Shown here one piece after another: positions 33,677 to 40,839 of a stretch of 64,000 bases of DNA (the stretch's first letter is position 1; the number at the start of each line of letters is the position of its first letter). This stretch comes from UBA12087 sp964370815 (GTDB lineage: Bacteria > Chloroflexota > Anaerolineae > Anaerolineales > Villigracilaceae), in the NCBI GenBank assembly GCA_964370815.1, contig CAYJKQ010000014.1:1-64000 (forward strand), read 5' to 3'. A program made the position numbers and the translations under genes. Under the pieces are notes generated by a model. The model saw only the letters and a list, made by a program, of their open reading frames with translations, did no database searches and was not told the DNA's origin.

Positions 33677-34492
33677 ATGGCTCTTCGGGGCAACCTGCGA
33701 GATATCACCTTTACACAGATCCTGAACTTAATCAACCTGGCAAATAAAACCGGAACACTGATGGTGGAAGGTCCGGGAGAAACAGCCCAGGTTTCTTTTC
33801 GTGAAGGTAAACTTGTTTTTGCTCAGATCGAAAAAGAAGAGAGTAGCCTGGCAATAGTTCTCAATAAAGCCAAGAATTTGTCTGCCAATCAATATCGCAC
33901 CATTATGCAACATGGTGGCAATATCTCAGACAAAGAGCTGGGGCTGATGCTCATCAACGCCGGGTATGTCAGCAAAGGGGACATCCTGCTCAGTATTCAA
34001 CAACACTGCATGGATATTGTCCACCGCATGTTCACCTGGATGGAAGGTTTCTTTCGCTTCGAGAACGATATGCTACCCCCCGATAACCGTATCAATGTAC
34101 GCCTGGATCTGGAGAATTTGATCATTGAAGGCTCACGCCAAATGCGGGAGTGGGAACAATTACAAGATGAGATCCCCAGCCTGGACATGGCTTTAAAATT
34201 TACTGATCGCCCAGGCGCGGACCTGAAAAATATCAATCTCAGCGTGGAAGAATGGCGTGTGGTCTCTTATATCAACCCCAAGAACTCCATACACCAAATT
34301 GCGCACACCACCAAAATGAATGATCTTGAAATTCGGCGGATCATTTATGGGCTGTTACAAGCCGGACTGGTGGAGATCGTCCGCCCAAGCGGGCAGGCTG
34401 CCACGGAAAAGATTCGCTCTTTCCCGACAAAAAACAAGGAAGAACAGAAATCACTGGTCAATCGCCTGATCAACCGGATCCGTTCCTTATAA
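33677..34492 (+). CDS. DUF4388 (PATAN-like) signalling protein
   Basis: 271 residues. The N-terminus (LRGNLRDITFTQILNLINLANKTGTLMVEG, read in parts) is the DUF4388 hallmark, a domain tied to gliding, GTPase and two-component signalling in deltaproteobacteria and Chloroflexota. A middle helical region follows, and the last 70 residues (EEWRVVSYINPKNSIHQIAH) look like a winged-helix-type domain ending in a basic tail. No catalytic motif, so it is probably an adaptor. It is the first gene behind a strong promoter and is followed after 79 bp by a small GTPase gene. Confidence 0.82.
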   Translation: MALRGNLRDITFTQILNLINLANKTGTLMVEGPGETAQVSFREGKLVFAQIEKEESSLAIVLNKAKNLSANQYRTIMQHGGNISDKELGLMLINAGYVSKGDILLSIQQHCMDIVHRMFTWMEGFFRFENDMLPPDNRINVRLDLENLIIEGSRQMREWEQLQDEIPSLDMALKFTDRPGADLKNINLSVEEWRVVSYINPKNSIHQIAHTTKMNDLEIRRIIYGLLQAGLVEIVRPSGQAATEKIRSFPTKNKEEQKSLVNRLINRIRSL

Positions 34493-34571
34493 ATTTGTTT
34501 GATCGTTTTCAGATCAATCGGGGTACTCCTCCCCTGATTATTAAGAGTATGTTCTCAAGGAATTTGTAGGT

Positions 34572-35117
34572 ATGCAAACAGTAAAAATGGTCGTCACAGG
34601 TCCATTCAGCGCTGGAAAGACTAAATTCATCCAATCAGTGAGCGAGATCGATGTAGTATCAACCGAGCGCAAGATATCCACGCGCAACGAGAAAGCTATT
34701 AAGGAAGCTACAACTGTAGCCATGGATTTTGGCCGGATTACGGTGGATGATGACCTGGTACTTTACCTTTTTGGTACACCCGGGCAAAAAAGATTCGATT
34801 TCATGTGGGAGATCCTGTCTGAAGGTATGTTAGGTTTTATCGTCATGGTAGATAGCACCCGCCCGGAAACATTCCGGGAAGCGCGCTCAATCCTTGAGAC
34901 TTTCCGTGCCTACGCACCCACCCCCTTTGTTGTGGCTGCCAACAAACAGGATAAAGAGGATGCCTGGGATATTGAGGATGTACGCCATGCCTTGCGCCTT
35001 GACCCTAAAGTAAAAATGCTGCCATGTATAGCAACCAATCGCGGTTCAGTCAAGAAAGTCCTGCTGGAACTCCTATACACTATTTTAAATGAGATGGATG
35101 ATGACAAGCGTAAATAA
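34572..35117 (+). CDS. CvnD/MglA-like small Ras-type GTPase
   Basis: 181 residues. G1 GPFSAGKTKF (residues 10-19), the stretch TTVAMDFGRI, G3 LFGTPGQKRFDFMW and G4 AANKQD are all present, and the run VAMDFGRITVDDDLVLYLFG is the pattern of CvnD GTPases from actinobacterial conservons. The usual roadblock partner gene is missing nearby; its place is taken by the DUF4388 gene. It probably acts as a nucleotide switch in polarity, motility or membrane signalling. Cytoplasmic. Confidence 0.88.
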   Translation: MQTVKMVVTGPFSAGKTKFIQSVSEIDVVSTERKISTRNEKAIKEATTVAMDFGRITVDDDLVLYLFGTPGQKRFDFMWEILSEGMLGFIVMVDSTRPETFREARSILETFRAYAPTPFVVAANKQDKEDAWDIEDVRHALRLDPKVKMLPCIATNRGSVKKVLLELLYTILNEMDDDKRK

Positions 35118-35322
35118 TTGCGCTTTCGTTTGAAATAATCCCTTATATGAATCCTATTCACGGATATGCAAGGTACATCATAAAGTTATTGCAGTCTTCA
35201 TGGCTGTCGTTCCACAGTCCACGGTGAAATGTCCGACTGAATGCTTGCGATTCGTTGCGCAAAATAAACCTGATTTTTTTAATACCGATAAAAGATTTCC
35301 TTAGAGGAGGAACCCCAGCCTA

Positions 35323-35952
35323 ATGACCCTATCTGCACCAACCTTTACATGCACAGACCGGATGGGGCGGGTCATATTATCTGGGATGGAAGAGATAATC
35401 GGTCGCGACGAAATCTTTTCCATCCTCAAACAGTCTGCCACGGCAGAGATCGTTAAAACTGACATGATCCTCAAACGGGATCTGGATTTTTCATTTAAGA
35501 TGCTGCCCGAATTGCAGGCAAACATCGAGAAAATCTATGGCATTTCAGCGGGACGCGGACTGGCGATTCGATCCGGACGGGCTTGTTTCAGACACATTTT
35601 GCGCGAATTCGGAATCGAATTGGGTTTGACAAATTTGGAATACCGGCTTTTATCCCTGCCAGCCCGGTTAAAATTCAGCAACCAGTCCCTGGCAGCGCTG
35701 ATCAACAAGCATTCTGGGCAACGTGTGGAGTTTGGGATGGATGATCAGTACCTGCGTTGGACCATCGAGCGCAACCCTGCGAAGGCAAGTGTGCACAATG
35801 AGAAATCCGCCTGTTATCTGATTTTTGGATTACTACAGGAAATGCTCTCTTGGACCAGCGGAGGAAAAATTTACAAAATGGAACAAACGCACTGCACTGA
35901 GCGAGGCGATAAGTGCTGTGAGATCCAGATCAGCAAGACACCTATTAACTGA
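35323..35952 (+). CDS. V4R-domain (4-vinyl-reductase-like) sensor protein
   Basis: 209 residues. The C-terminal part shows the V4R end pattern: EKSACYLIFGLLQEML and MEQTHCTERGDKCCEIQI, with Cys residues where the family binds small hydrophobic ligands or metal. The N-terminal half (GRGLAIRSGRACFRHIL) matches the first V4R helix. Such domains serve as ligand sensors in signalling proteins and in bacteriochlorophyll enzymes. GAGGAGG lies 12 nt before the ATG. The 205-bp gap from the GTPase gene has no terminator, so cotranscription is likely. Confidence 0.78.
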   Translation: MTLSAPTFTCTDRMGRVILSGMEEIIGRDEIFSILKQSATAEIVKTDMILKRDLDFSFKMLPELQANIEKIYGISAGRGLAIRSGRACFRHILREFGIELGLTNLEYRLLSLPARLKFSNQSLAALINKHSGQRVEFGMDDQYLRWTIERNPAKASVHNEKSACYLIFGLLQEMLSWTSGGKIYKMEQTHCTERGDKCCEIQISKTPIN

Positions 35953-36060
35953 AGAGTCTTCTGAAATAATCTAATAATTCCTCCACTAGATACCATCATT
36001 CAACGAAAGCGGTACGGCGGAGGGAAAGTGGAATCTTTGCAGGTCTTCTATCAATCACTT

Positions 36061-36111
36061 AAAAGGAAAAGCACTGAAACGTAAAGTATGCTCTTCAGTG
36101 CTTTTCCTTTT
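36061..36111. terminator. Bidirectional terminator between V4R and DUF981 genes
   Basis: Perfect 18-bp arms AAAAGGAAAAGCACTGAA (36061-36078) and TTCAGTGCTTTTCCTTTT (36094-36111) with a 15-nt loop. The A- and T-rich ends provide a U tract in both directions, fitting two convergent genes. Confidence 0.92.
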
Positions 36112-36124
36112 TTATCTTCTAGGA

Positions 36125-36709
36125 TTATTTTCCTGCCAGCATTGTGAGGGGTAGCCACTTGCCAAAACTTTCCAGATGTCCCCACAGGGAGCCATAAAAA
36201 GTAACCGCCCAAAGAACGGCTGTAGCCAGGAGCACAAGCGCAGCCAGCAAGCGGAATGTCTTGTTTTCCTTGAACCAAAGGAAGAAGGGTGCTGAAAAAA
36301 TACCCCCAAGACCGGCGGTAATAAAACCGATAGCTGACATGACAGGTTCTTTGGTCAATCCCAGGGAAAGAATACGCGAACCAACCAGAATGGCATCCAC
36401 ACCTGCAAAGAAAGCATATATGCTTACCGGCAGCAGACTCCAGCCGTTACTAAGCGCCAGGGCGGTGCCTAGAAAAACCACCCCAAATAGCGTAGTGGTT
36501 TCACCAAAAGCAATATTATAGCTGCCAGGAAGTGGCCAATTAAAAGTCATATGCAATCCGAGCACCAGTGCCAGCAGCCCGGTAACCCCAAAAACGGCTG
36601 CGTACGGGCGTTGATCCTTATCATCCAAACCTTTCCAAAGATAATACGCCAATACTGTAGTACCAGCTACCAGATTGATCATGGCAAGTGTAAGATAATC
36701 GATGAACAT
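36125..36709 (-). CDS. DUF981 integral membrane protein
   Basis: 194 residues with six to seven hydrophobic segments; MFIDYLTLAMINLVAGTTVLA and the later GSRILSLGLTKEPVMSAIGF fit the DUF981 family, whose function is unknown. AAAGGAG 8 nt before the ATG decides the start over a longer frame that would cross the upstream dyad. An AT-rich palindrome covers its promoter region, so expression is probably controlled by a dimeric repressor or activator. Confidence 0.72.
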   Translation of the reverse strand: MFIDYLTLAMINLVAGTTVLAYYLWKGLDDKDQRPYAAVFGVTGLLALVLGLHMTFNWPLPGSYNIAFGETTTLFGVVFLGTALALSNGWSLLPVSIYAFFAGVDAILVGSRILSLGLTKEPVMSAIGFITAGLGGIFSAPFFLWFKENKTFRLLAALVLLATAVLWAVTFYGSLWGHLESFGKWLPLTMLAGK

Positions 36710-36721
36710 TGAGACTCCTTT

Positions 36722-36776
36722 AAATATGATAATTTGATAAAATATAATTATATATCTTATCGTATTTATCATATTT
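36722..36776 (-). promoter_or_regulatory. Large AT-rich nested dyad (operator candidate) upstream of DUF981
   Basis: Perfect 11-bp arms AAATATGATAA (36722-36732) and TTATCATATTT (36766-36776) enclose a second dyad, GATAA/TTATC, around the centre ATATAATTATAT. The whole sits 13-67 nt before the DUF981 ATG and contains a TATAAT that could be the -10 box. Four GATAA-type half-sites are thus arranged symmetrically. Confidence 0.65.
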
Positions 36777-36802
36777 AATCAATATTCTTAATATTGCTTC
36801 CC

Positions 36803-36830
36803 AAAAAAAAAAGCCTTTCTCAGGCTTTTT
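36803..36830 (-). terminator. Terminator of the tRNA-Val transcript
   Basis: On the minus strand, stem AAAAAGCCT/AGGCTTTTT with a 5-nt loop, followed by more Ts (eight As on the plus strand). It lies 3-31 nt beyond the tRNA 3' end. Confidence 0.88.
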
Positions 36831-36833
36831 TAG

Positions 36834-36907
36834 TGGGCGGAATAGGACTCGAACCTACGACCTATGCGATGTCAACGCATTGCTCTAACCAACTGAGCTA
36901 CCCGCCC
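36834..36907 (-). tRNA. tRNA-Val (anticodon GAC)
   Basis: 74 nt. Acceptor arms GGGCGGG and TCCGCCC (with a G-T pair), D-arm GCTCAGTTGGTTAGAGC, anticodon arm ATGCG-TTGACAT-CGCAT with anticodon GAC, and T-arm with GGTTCGAGTCC. CCA is not encoded (the sequence after discriminator A is CTA). Reads GUC/GUU valine codons. Confidence 0.96.
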
Positions 36908-36996
36908 GGGCAGGCACTTATTATAACGATGGTGCGCTTTTTTTGCAATGGCAGATTTTCTCTGCAATCTGATCTTGTAATAATTCATGCAACAGA

Positions 36997-37326
36997 TCAA
37001 TCCACAATGAACAGGCGCACTCCCGTGGTTGTAGAGGAACGATGAAGGTCGGTATCATCCGCCACCTGGTAACTCATTCCGGAGGTCAGGGTGAAGTTAC
37101 GTCCATCTTCGAGCTCGGTGTGAAGCTCACCCTGCATGACCAGCAGCACGTGACCCCGCGGACACCAATGATCCGCCATGTATCCGGGCGTATATTCAAC
37201 CATGCGCACGCGGATATTACCCATCTCAAACGTGCGCCAGAAAGCCATGCCGGTGGTGCCTTTGTGCTCTGTGGGGGTGATGGTGTTCCAGTCGATGGTG
37301 TTAAAGGGGACATCCTGTATTTTCAT
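36997..37326 (-). CDS. DHCW-motif cupin protein
   Basis: 109 residues of single cupin fold. The motif ADHWCPRGHVLLVMQGEL carries the His and Cys of the DHCW-type variant, and the second cupin motif is in GMSYQVADDTDLHRS. Members are presumed metal-binding; activity unknown. Monocistronic, downstream of the DEAD-box gene's convergent neighbours on the minus strand. Confidence 0.83.
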   Translation of the reverse strand: MKIQDVPFNTIDWNTITPTEHKGTTGMAFWRTFEMGNIRVRMVEYTPGYMADHWCPRGHVLLVMQGELHTELEDGRNFTLTSGMSYQVADDTDLHRSSTTTGVRLFIVD

Positions 37327-37409
37327 GGGCGAAGATCTCCTTGATACTTAATTCAAACCTTGGCGACCACATCCCTAATAAACTTAGAAACGTAAAGGTC
37401 GCTCAATAA

Positions 37410-38867
37410 TTATTTTCGACCGCGGCGATTCCAACCGAGTTTCTTACGCCCGGTGATTTGGGCAGCGGGTTTGGCGGGTTCGGGAGGTTTGGCTGATTCA
37501 GGCTGTGGTGTGGGTGTATGCAGCATCTGCTGGTAATAATCATCCAGCAGCATGGTGATGATGGCGGTCTCGTGCTCGTGCTCTGCCAAGCTGTGAGCCA
37601 GGGGAGCCAGGCGGCGGCTGCGCTCAGTTTGCAGCTTATCTCGCTGGCGCAATCGGGCTTCGAGAAGAGCGATCAGGCGTTCACCGACCAGGACAGCCAC
37701 ATCTTCGTCTGAAGGCAGGGGACGCTCCTCCATCTCAATATCATATTGCCTGGCGATGCGATCCAGGATAGGCTTCTCGACACTGCTGACCAACGTGATC
37801 GCCACCCCGGTACTGCCCGCACGCCCGGTACGACCCGCGCGGTGGATATAGTTCTCTGCCTCGGCAGGAGGCTCGTACTGGAAGACGTGCGATAGTTCGG
37901 GTATATCCAGGCCGCGCCCTGCCACGTCCGTGGCAACCAGGAAGCGCAAGGTACCCCGCCGAACCCGGTTGAGAACCCGCTCACGTTCATTCTGCGACAG
38001 GTCAGCACTCATTTCTTCGGCATCGTATCCGAAACGCTTCAGAACCACATTAATGTAATGCACGCGCGCTTTGGTATTGCAGAATATTATGGCAGAGGTC
38101 GGGTTCTCGATTTCGATAATGCGGATGAGACTGCGATCTTTATCCATACCGGGAGCAACATAAAATACATGCTCGGTGTCAGTGACGTGAATATGGTCAC
38201 TACTGAGGGTCAGATATTCCGGTTTGTGCATGAACTCACCGGCGGTGTGCCTGACCGAAGCCGGGAAAGTGGCAGAAAACATGCAGGTATGCACTGCCTG
38301 CCTGGGGAGATAACGCTGCACCTGCTGCATGTCGGGATAAAAACCCATCGAGAGCATGCGGTCGGCTTCATCAAATATCAACATGCGCAAACGGTCCAGA
38401 TTGAAAGTTCGTTTAAGCAGATGATCGAGCACCCGGCCTGGCGTACCGATGACAACCTGCGCCCCACCTTTCAGAGCTTCGACCTGGGCAGAGTAACCCA
38501 CGCCGCCATAGACTGCCACACTGCGCAGTCCGGATGGATCGAGCAGCAGGTTGGCTTGTTGTGTGACCTGGTGAGCCAGCTCGCGCGTGGGTACAAGAAC
38601 GAGCGCCTGGGGGTGTCTGCTTCTGGGATCAAGACGTTCGAGCATGGGCAGCAGGTAGGCACCGGTCTTGCCGCTACCGGTACGTGCCTGGACCATCATA
38701 TCGCGTCCTTTCAAGAGGTAGGGAATGCCGCGCGTTTGCACCGGCATCAGCTCGGGCCAGCCAGCCCGATCTACCGCCTGGCGCAGGTTTTTTGGCAGAT
38801 CTGCCAGGTTCACTTCTGGCAGAGGGCTGTTCCCGGTCTGTTCAGGGGGTTCGATTGTATTTATCAA
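37410..38867 (-). CDS. DEAD-box ATP-dependent RNA helicase
   Basis: 485 residues. Q motif (MPVQTRGIPYLL), motif I ARTGSGKTGAYLLP, Ia PTRELAHQV, motif II DEADRMLSMGF, motif III FSATFP, and HRAGRTGRAG (VI) are complete. The C-terminal tail is long, Pro/Ala-rich and very basic at the end (GRKKLGWNRRGRK), as in RNA-binding extensions of CshA/RhlE-type helicases. It probably assists ribosome assembly or mRNA decay. The best start is a TTG; no in-frame ATG precedes the Q motif region. Confidence 0.92.
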   Translation of the reverse strand: MINTIEPPEQTGNSPLPEVNLADLPKNLRQAVDRAGWPELMPVQTRGIPYLLKGRDMMVQARTGSGKTGAYLLPMLERLDPRSRHPQALVLVPTRELAHQVTQQANLLLDPSGLRSVAVYGGVGYSAQVEALKGGAQVVIGTPGRVLDHLLKRTFNLDRLRMLIFDEADRMLSMGFYPDMQQVQRYLPRQAVHTCMFSATFPASVRHTAGEFMHKPEYLTLSSDHIHVTDTEHVFYVAPGMDKDRSLIRIIEIENPTSAIIFCNTKARVHYINVVLKRFGYDAEEMSADLSQNERERVLNRVRRGTLRFLVATDVAGRGLDIPELSHVFQYEPPAEAENYIHRAGRTGRAGSTGVAITLVSSVEKPILDRIARQYDIEMEERPLPSDEDVAVLVGERLIALLEARLRQRDKLQTERSRRLAPLAHSLAEHEHETAIITMLLDDYYQQMLHTPTPQPESAKPPEPAKPAAQITGRKKLGWNRRGRK

Positions 38868-38885
38868 GGTGTTCTCACTTTCTTA

Positions 38886-39881
38886 CTATTTGATAAATGG
38901 CCAGTCCAGTAACAATACTTCCAGTATCAGACGGGCATTTACATTTTTGTCCAGGCGCTCGATGCCTTTTTCAATATCCATCACCAAACGACGTGCAAGG
39001 GGAAGCTCGATCTTTTTACTAAGCGATCCGATTTCCAGTTGACGGTCTATATTGGTCAGGTCTATTTTTGAGCTGGAGCAAACCAACATGACATCCCGCC
39101 AGTAAGAGCCCCATAGCTCAAGAACCAGGCGTGTGTCATCTTTATTCTTGCTCAATTTCTCTGCATAGGAAAAACGTTGACTGCGGCTGGAAGCTAAAAG
39201 ATCGTGCATTTCATCCAACCTGTCAGAGCGCTGTTCAAGTAAATTGGCATCCTCCATCAGTCGCAGGGCATAACCTGGTCTGCCACCGGAAAGATGCGCC
39301 AGGAATCTGGCATTTTCAGGGTCAGCACCACGTGATTGCAGGAAATTCTGCACGTTTTCCACTGGCAATGAACGCAGACGCAGACCCTCGCAGCGCGAGA
39401 CGATGGTTGGCAGCAACTGCTCGGGATTTTCGGCGATCAGGATCAGGATGACGTGGGCCGGGGCTTCTTCCAGCGTTTTGAGCAGGGCATTGGCTGCGTT
39501 GGGATTGGCCTCCTGAAAGCGCAGGATGATGGCGACGCGATAGTTGCCCTGGTAGGGTTTGAGCGATAAACTATGCTGGATGGACCGGATCTGTTCCACT
39601 TTGAGCGTTCCCCCCGCATGCTCAGATTGCAATACAGTCAGGTCGGAATATTGCATGGCTTCGATCTGGGTGCAGGTACGACAGGAGCCGCAGGCTTCTC
39701 CAGGCGCTGGTGGTTGCGGACAATTAAGTGCCTGTGCAAAACGCAGGGACAGGGTGCGCCTGCCAACACCAGGTGCACCTGTAAAGAGGTAAGCCTGCCG
39801 CACAGAGTCCTGCTGAATATGGCGTTGCAGCATGTTTACAGCCCAGGTATGCCCCAGCAGACCCCAGTTATCTGCGGTCAC
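38886..39881 (-). CDS. holB: DNA polymerase III clamp-loader subunit delta' (HolB)
   Basis: 331 residues, AAA+ fold. GLLGHTWAVNMLQRHI opening, P-loop-like GAPGVGRRTLSLRFA (Lys replaced by Arg, as expected for a non-hydrolysing subunit), a four-Cys zinc module ending CGSCRTC, and NALLKTLEEAPAHVILILIAE followed by TIVSRCEGLRLRSL are typical of delta'. It is part of the clamp loader with DnaX and delta. Starts at GTG overlapping the rsgA stop by 4 bp (GTGA). Confidence 0.9.
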   Translation of the reverse strand: MTADNWGLLGHTWAVNMLQRHIQQDSVRQAYLFTGAPGVGRRTLSLRFAQALNCPQPPAPGEACGSCRTCTQIEAMQYSDLTVLQSEHAGGTLKVEQIRSIQHSLSLKPYQGNYRVAIILRFQEANPNAANALLKTLEEAPAHVILILIAENPEQLLPTIVSRCEGLRLRSLPVENVQNFLQSRGADPENARFLAHLSGGRPGYALRLMEDANLLEQRSDRLDEMHDLLASSRSQRFSYAEKLSKNKDDTRLVLELWGSYWRDVMLVCSSSKIDLTNIDRQLEIGSLSKKIELPLARRLVMDIEKGIERLDKNVNARLILEVLLLDWPFIK

Positions 39882-40768
39882 TCTTCTCCAGCACGTAAGC
39901 GCACATACGATTCGTAGCGTTCGGGATGTATCAAACCTTCATCAACAGCAGCCTGCACCGCACACCCCACTTCAAAAGGTTTATGCGTACAGTTATTATA
40001 TTTGCACTGGCTGACCAGCGGGGCGATCTCTGGGAAATATCCATCCAGTTCTTCCGGCTCGGTGTCCCACAGGGCTAAGGATTTAAGACCGGGCGTATCA
40101 CCCACATATCCACCTGCCTGCAAGGGAAGCAATTGCCGGAAGTTGGTGGTGTGGCGACCCTTGTTCATGGCATCGCTGACTTCCCTTACCACCAGACCCA
40201 ACCCGGATTGAACCTCGTTCAGCAAGCTGGATTTCCCCACTCCGCTGGGACCAGCCAGGGCGGATATTTTTCCTGTCAAATGTGCGCGCAGGTCATCCAC
40301 GCCAATATTTTGACTGGCCGAGGTGTAAAGGACCGGATAACCCAGGGCAGGATAATGTCCAAATAGATTTTCAATCTCAGCCTTTTCCAACAGGTCGATC
40401 TTATTGGCGACGATCAAAGCCGGGATACGCTGTTTTTCGGCGATCACCAAAAAACGGTCGAGCATGCGCATGCGCGGCGAGGGTTGGGCACAGGCAAATA
40501 CAAATATGACCTGGTCCAGATTGGCAAGTATGACCTGTTTATAAACTCCGCGTGGGCGAGGATCCAGGCGGATGAGGGCGCGCTGACGATCTTCGATCGA
40601 TTCGATCATGCCGGTGTCAGCGGTTATCAGGCTGATGATCACACGATCACCAATGGCTGCTATATCCCCCAAGTGCCGTCCCTGTTTCAATCGCCCACGT
40701 AACTTACAGGTCACCAGGGTAGACTCCGTTTGGACCATAAAAAAACCTGATTGAGCACGTACGATCAA
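39878..40768 (-). CDS. rsgA: Ribosome small-subunit-dependent GTPase RsgA
   Basis: At least 296 residues. OB-fold N-terminus (VRAQSGFFMVQT, then TCKLRGRLKQG), a circularly permuted GTPase with G4 VANKIDLL before G1 GPSGVGKSSLL and G3 GDTPG, and a C-terminal zinc site (CKYNNCTHKPFEVGC). It acts in late 30S subunit maturation. The in-frame TTG used here has no ribosome site. An ATT five codons upstream (40781-40783) has AAAGGA at 8-nt spacing and an in-frame stop just before, so translation may really begin at ATT. Confidence 0.93.
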   Translation of the reverse strand: MIVRAQSGFFMVQTESTLVTCKLRGRLKQGRHLGDIAAIGDRVIISLITADTGMIESIEDRQRALIRLDPRPRGVYKQVILANLDQVIFVFACAQPSPRMRMLDRFLVIAEKQRIPALIVANKIDLLEKAEIENLFGHYPALGYPVLYTSASQNIGVDDLRAHLTGKISALAGPSGVGKSSLLNEVQSGLGLVVREVSDAMNKGRHTTNFRQLLPLQAGGYVGDTPGLKSLALWDTEPEELDGYFPEIAPLVSQCKYNNCTHKPFEVGCAVQAAVDEGLIHPERYESYVRLRAGEE

Positions 40769-40839
40769 GCCAGTATTCGTAATTTTTTGTATCCTTTAAT
40801 TGTCCATCTTAAATTACCGTTGAAGATGAGTTGCGGTTG

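Noticed and set aside
36794..37045. Frame reading GGIGLEPTTYAMSTHCS on the plus strand
   Set aside because: It is the antisense translation of tRNA-Val, a well-known annotation artefact.
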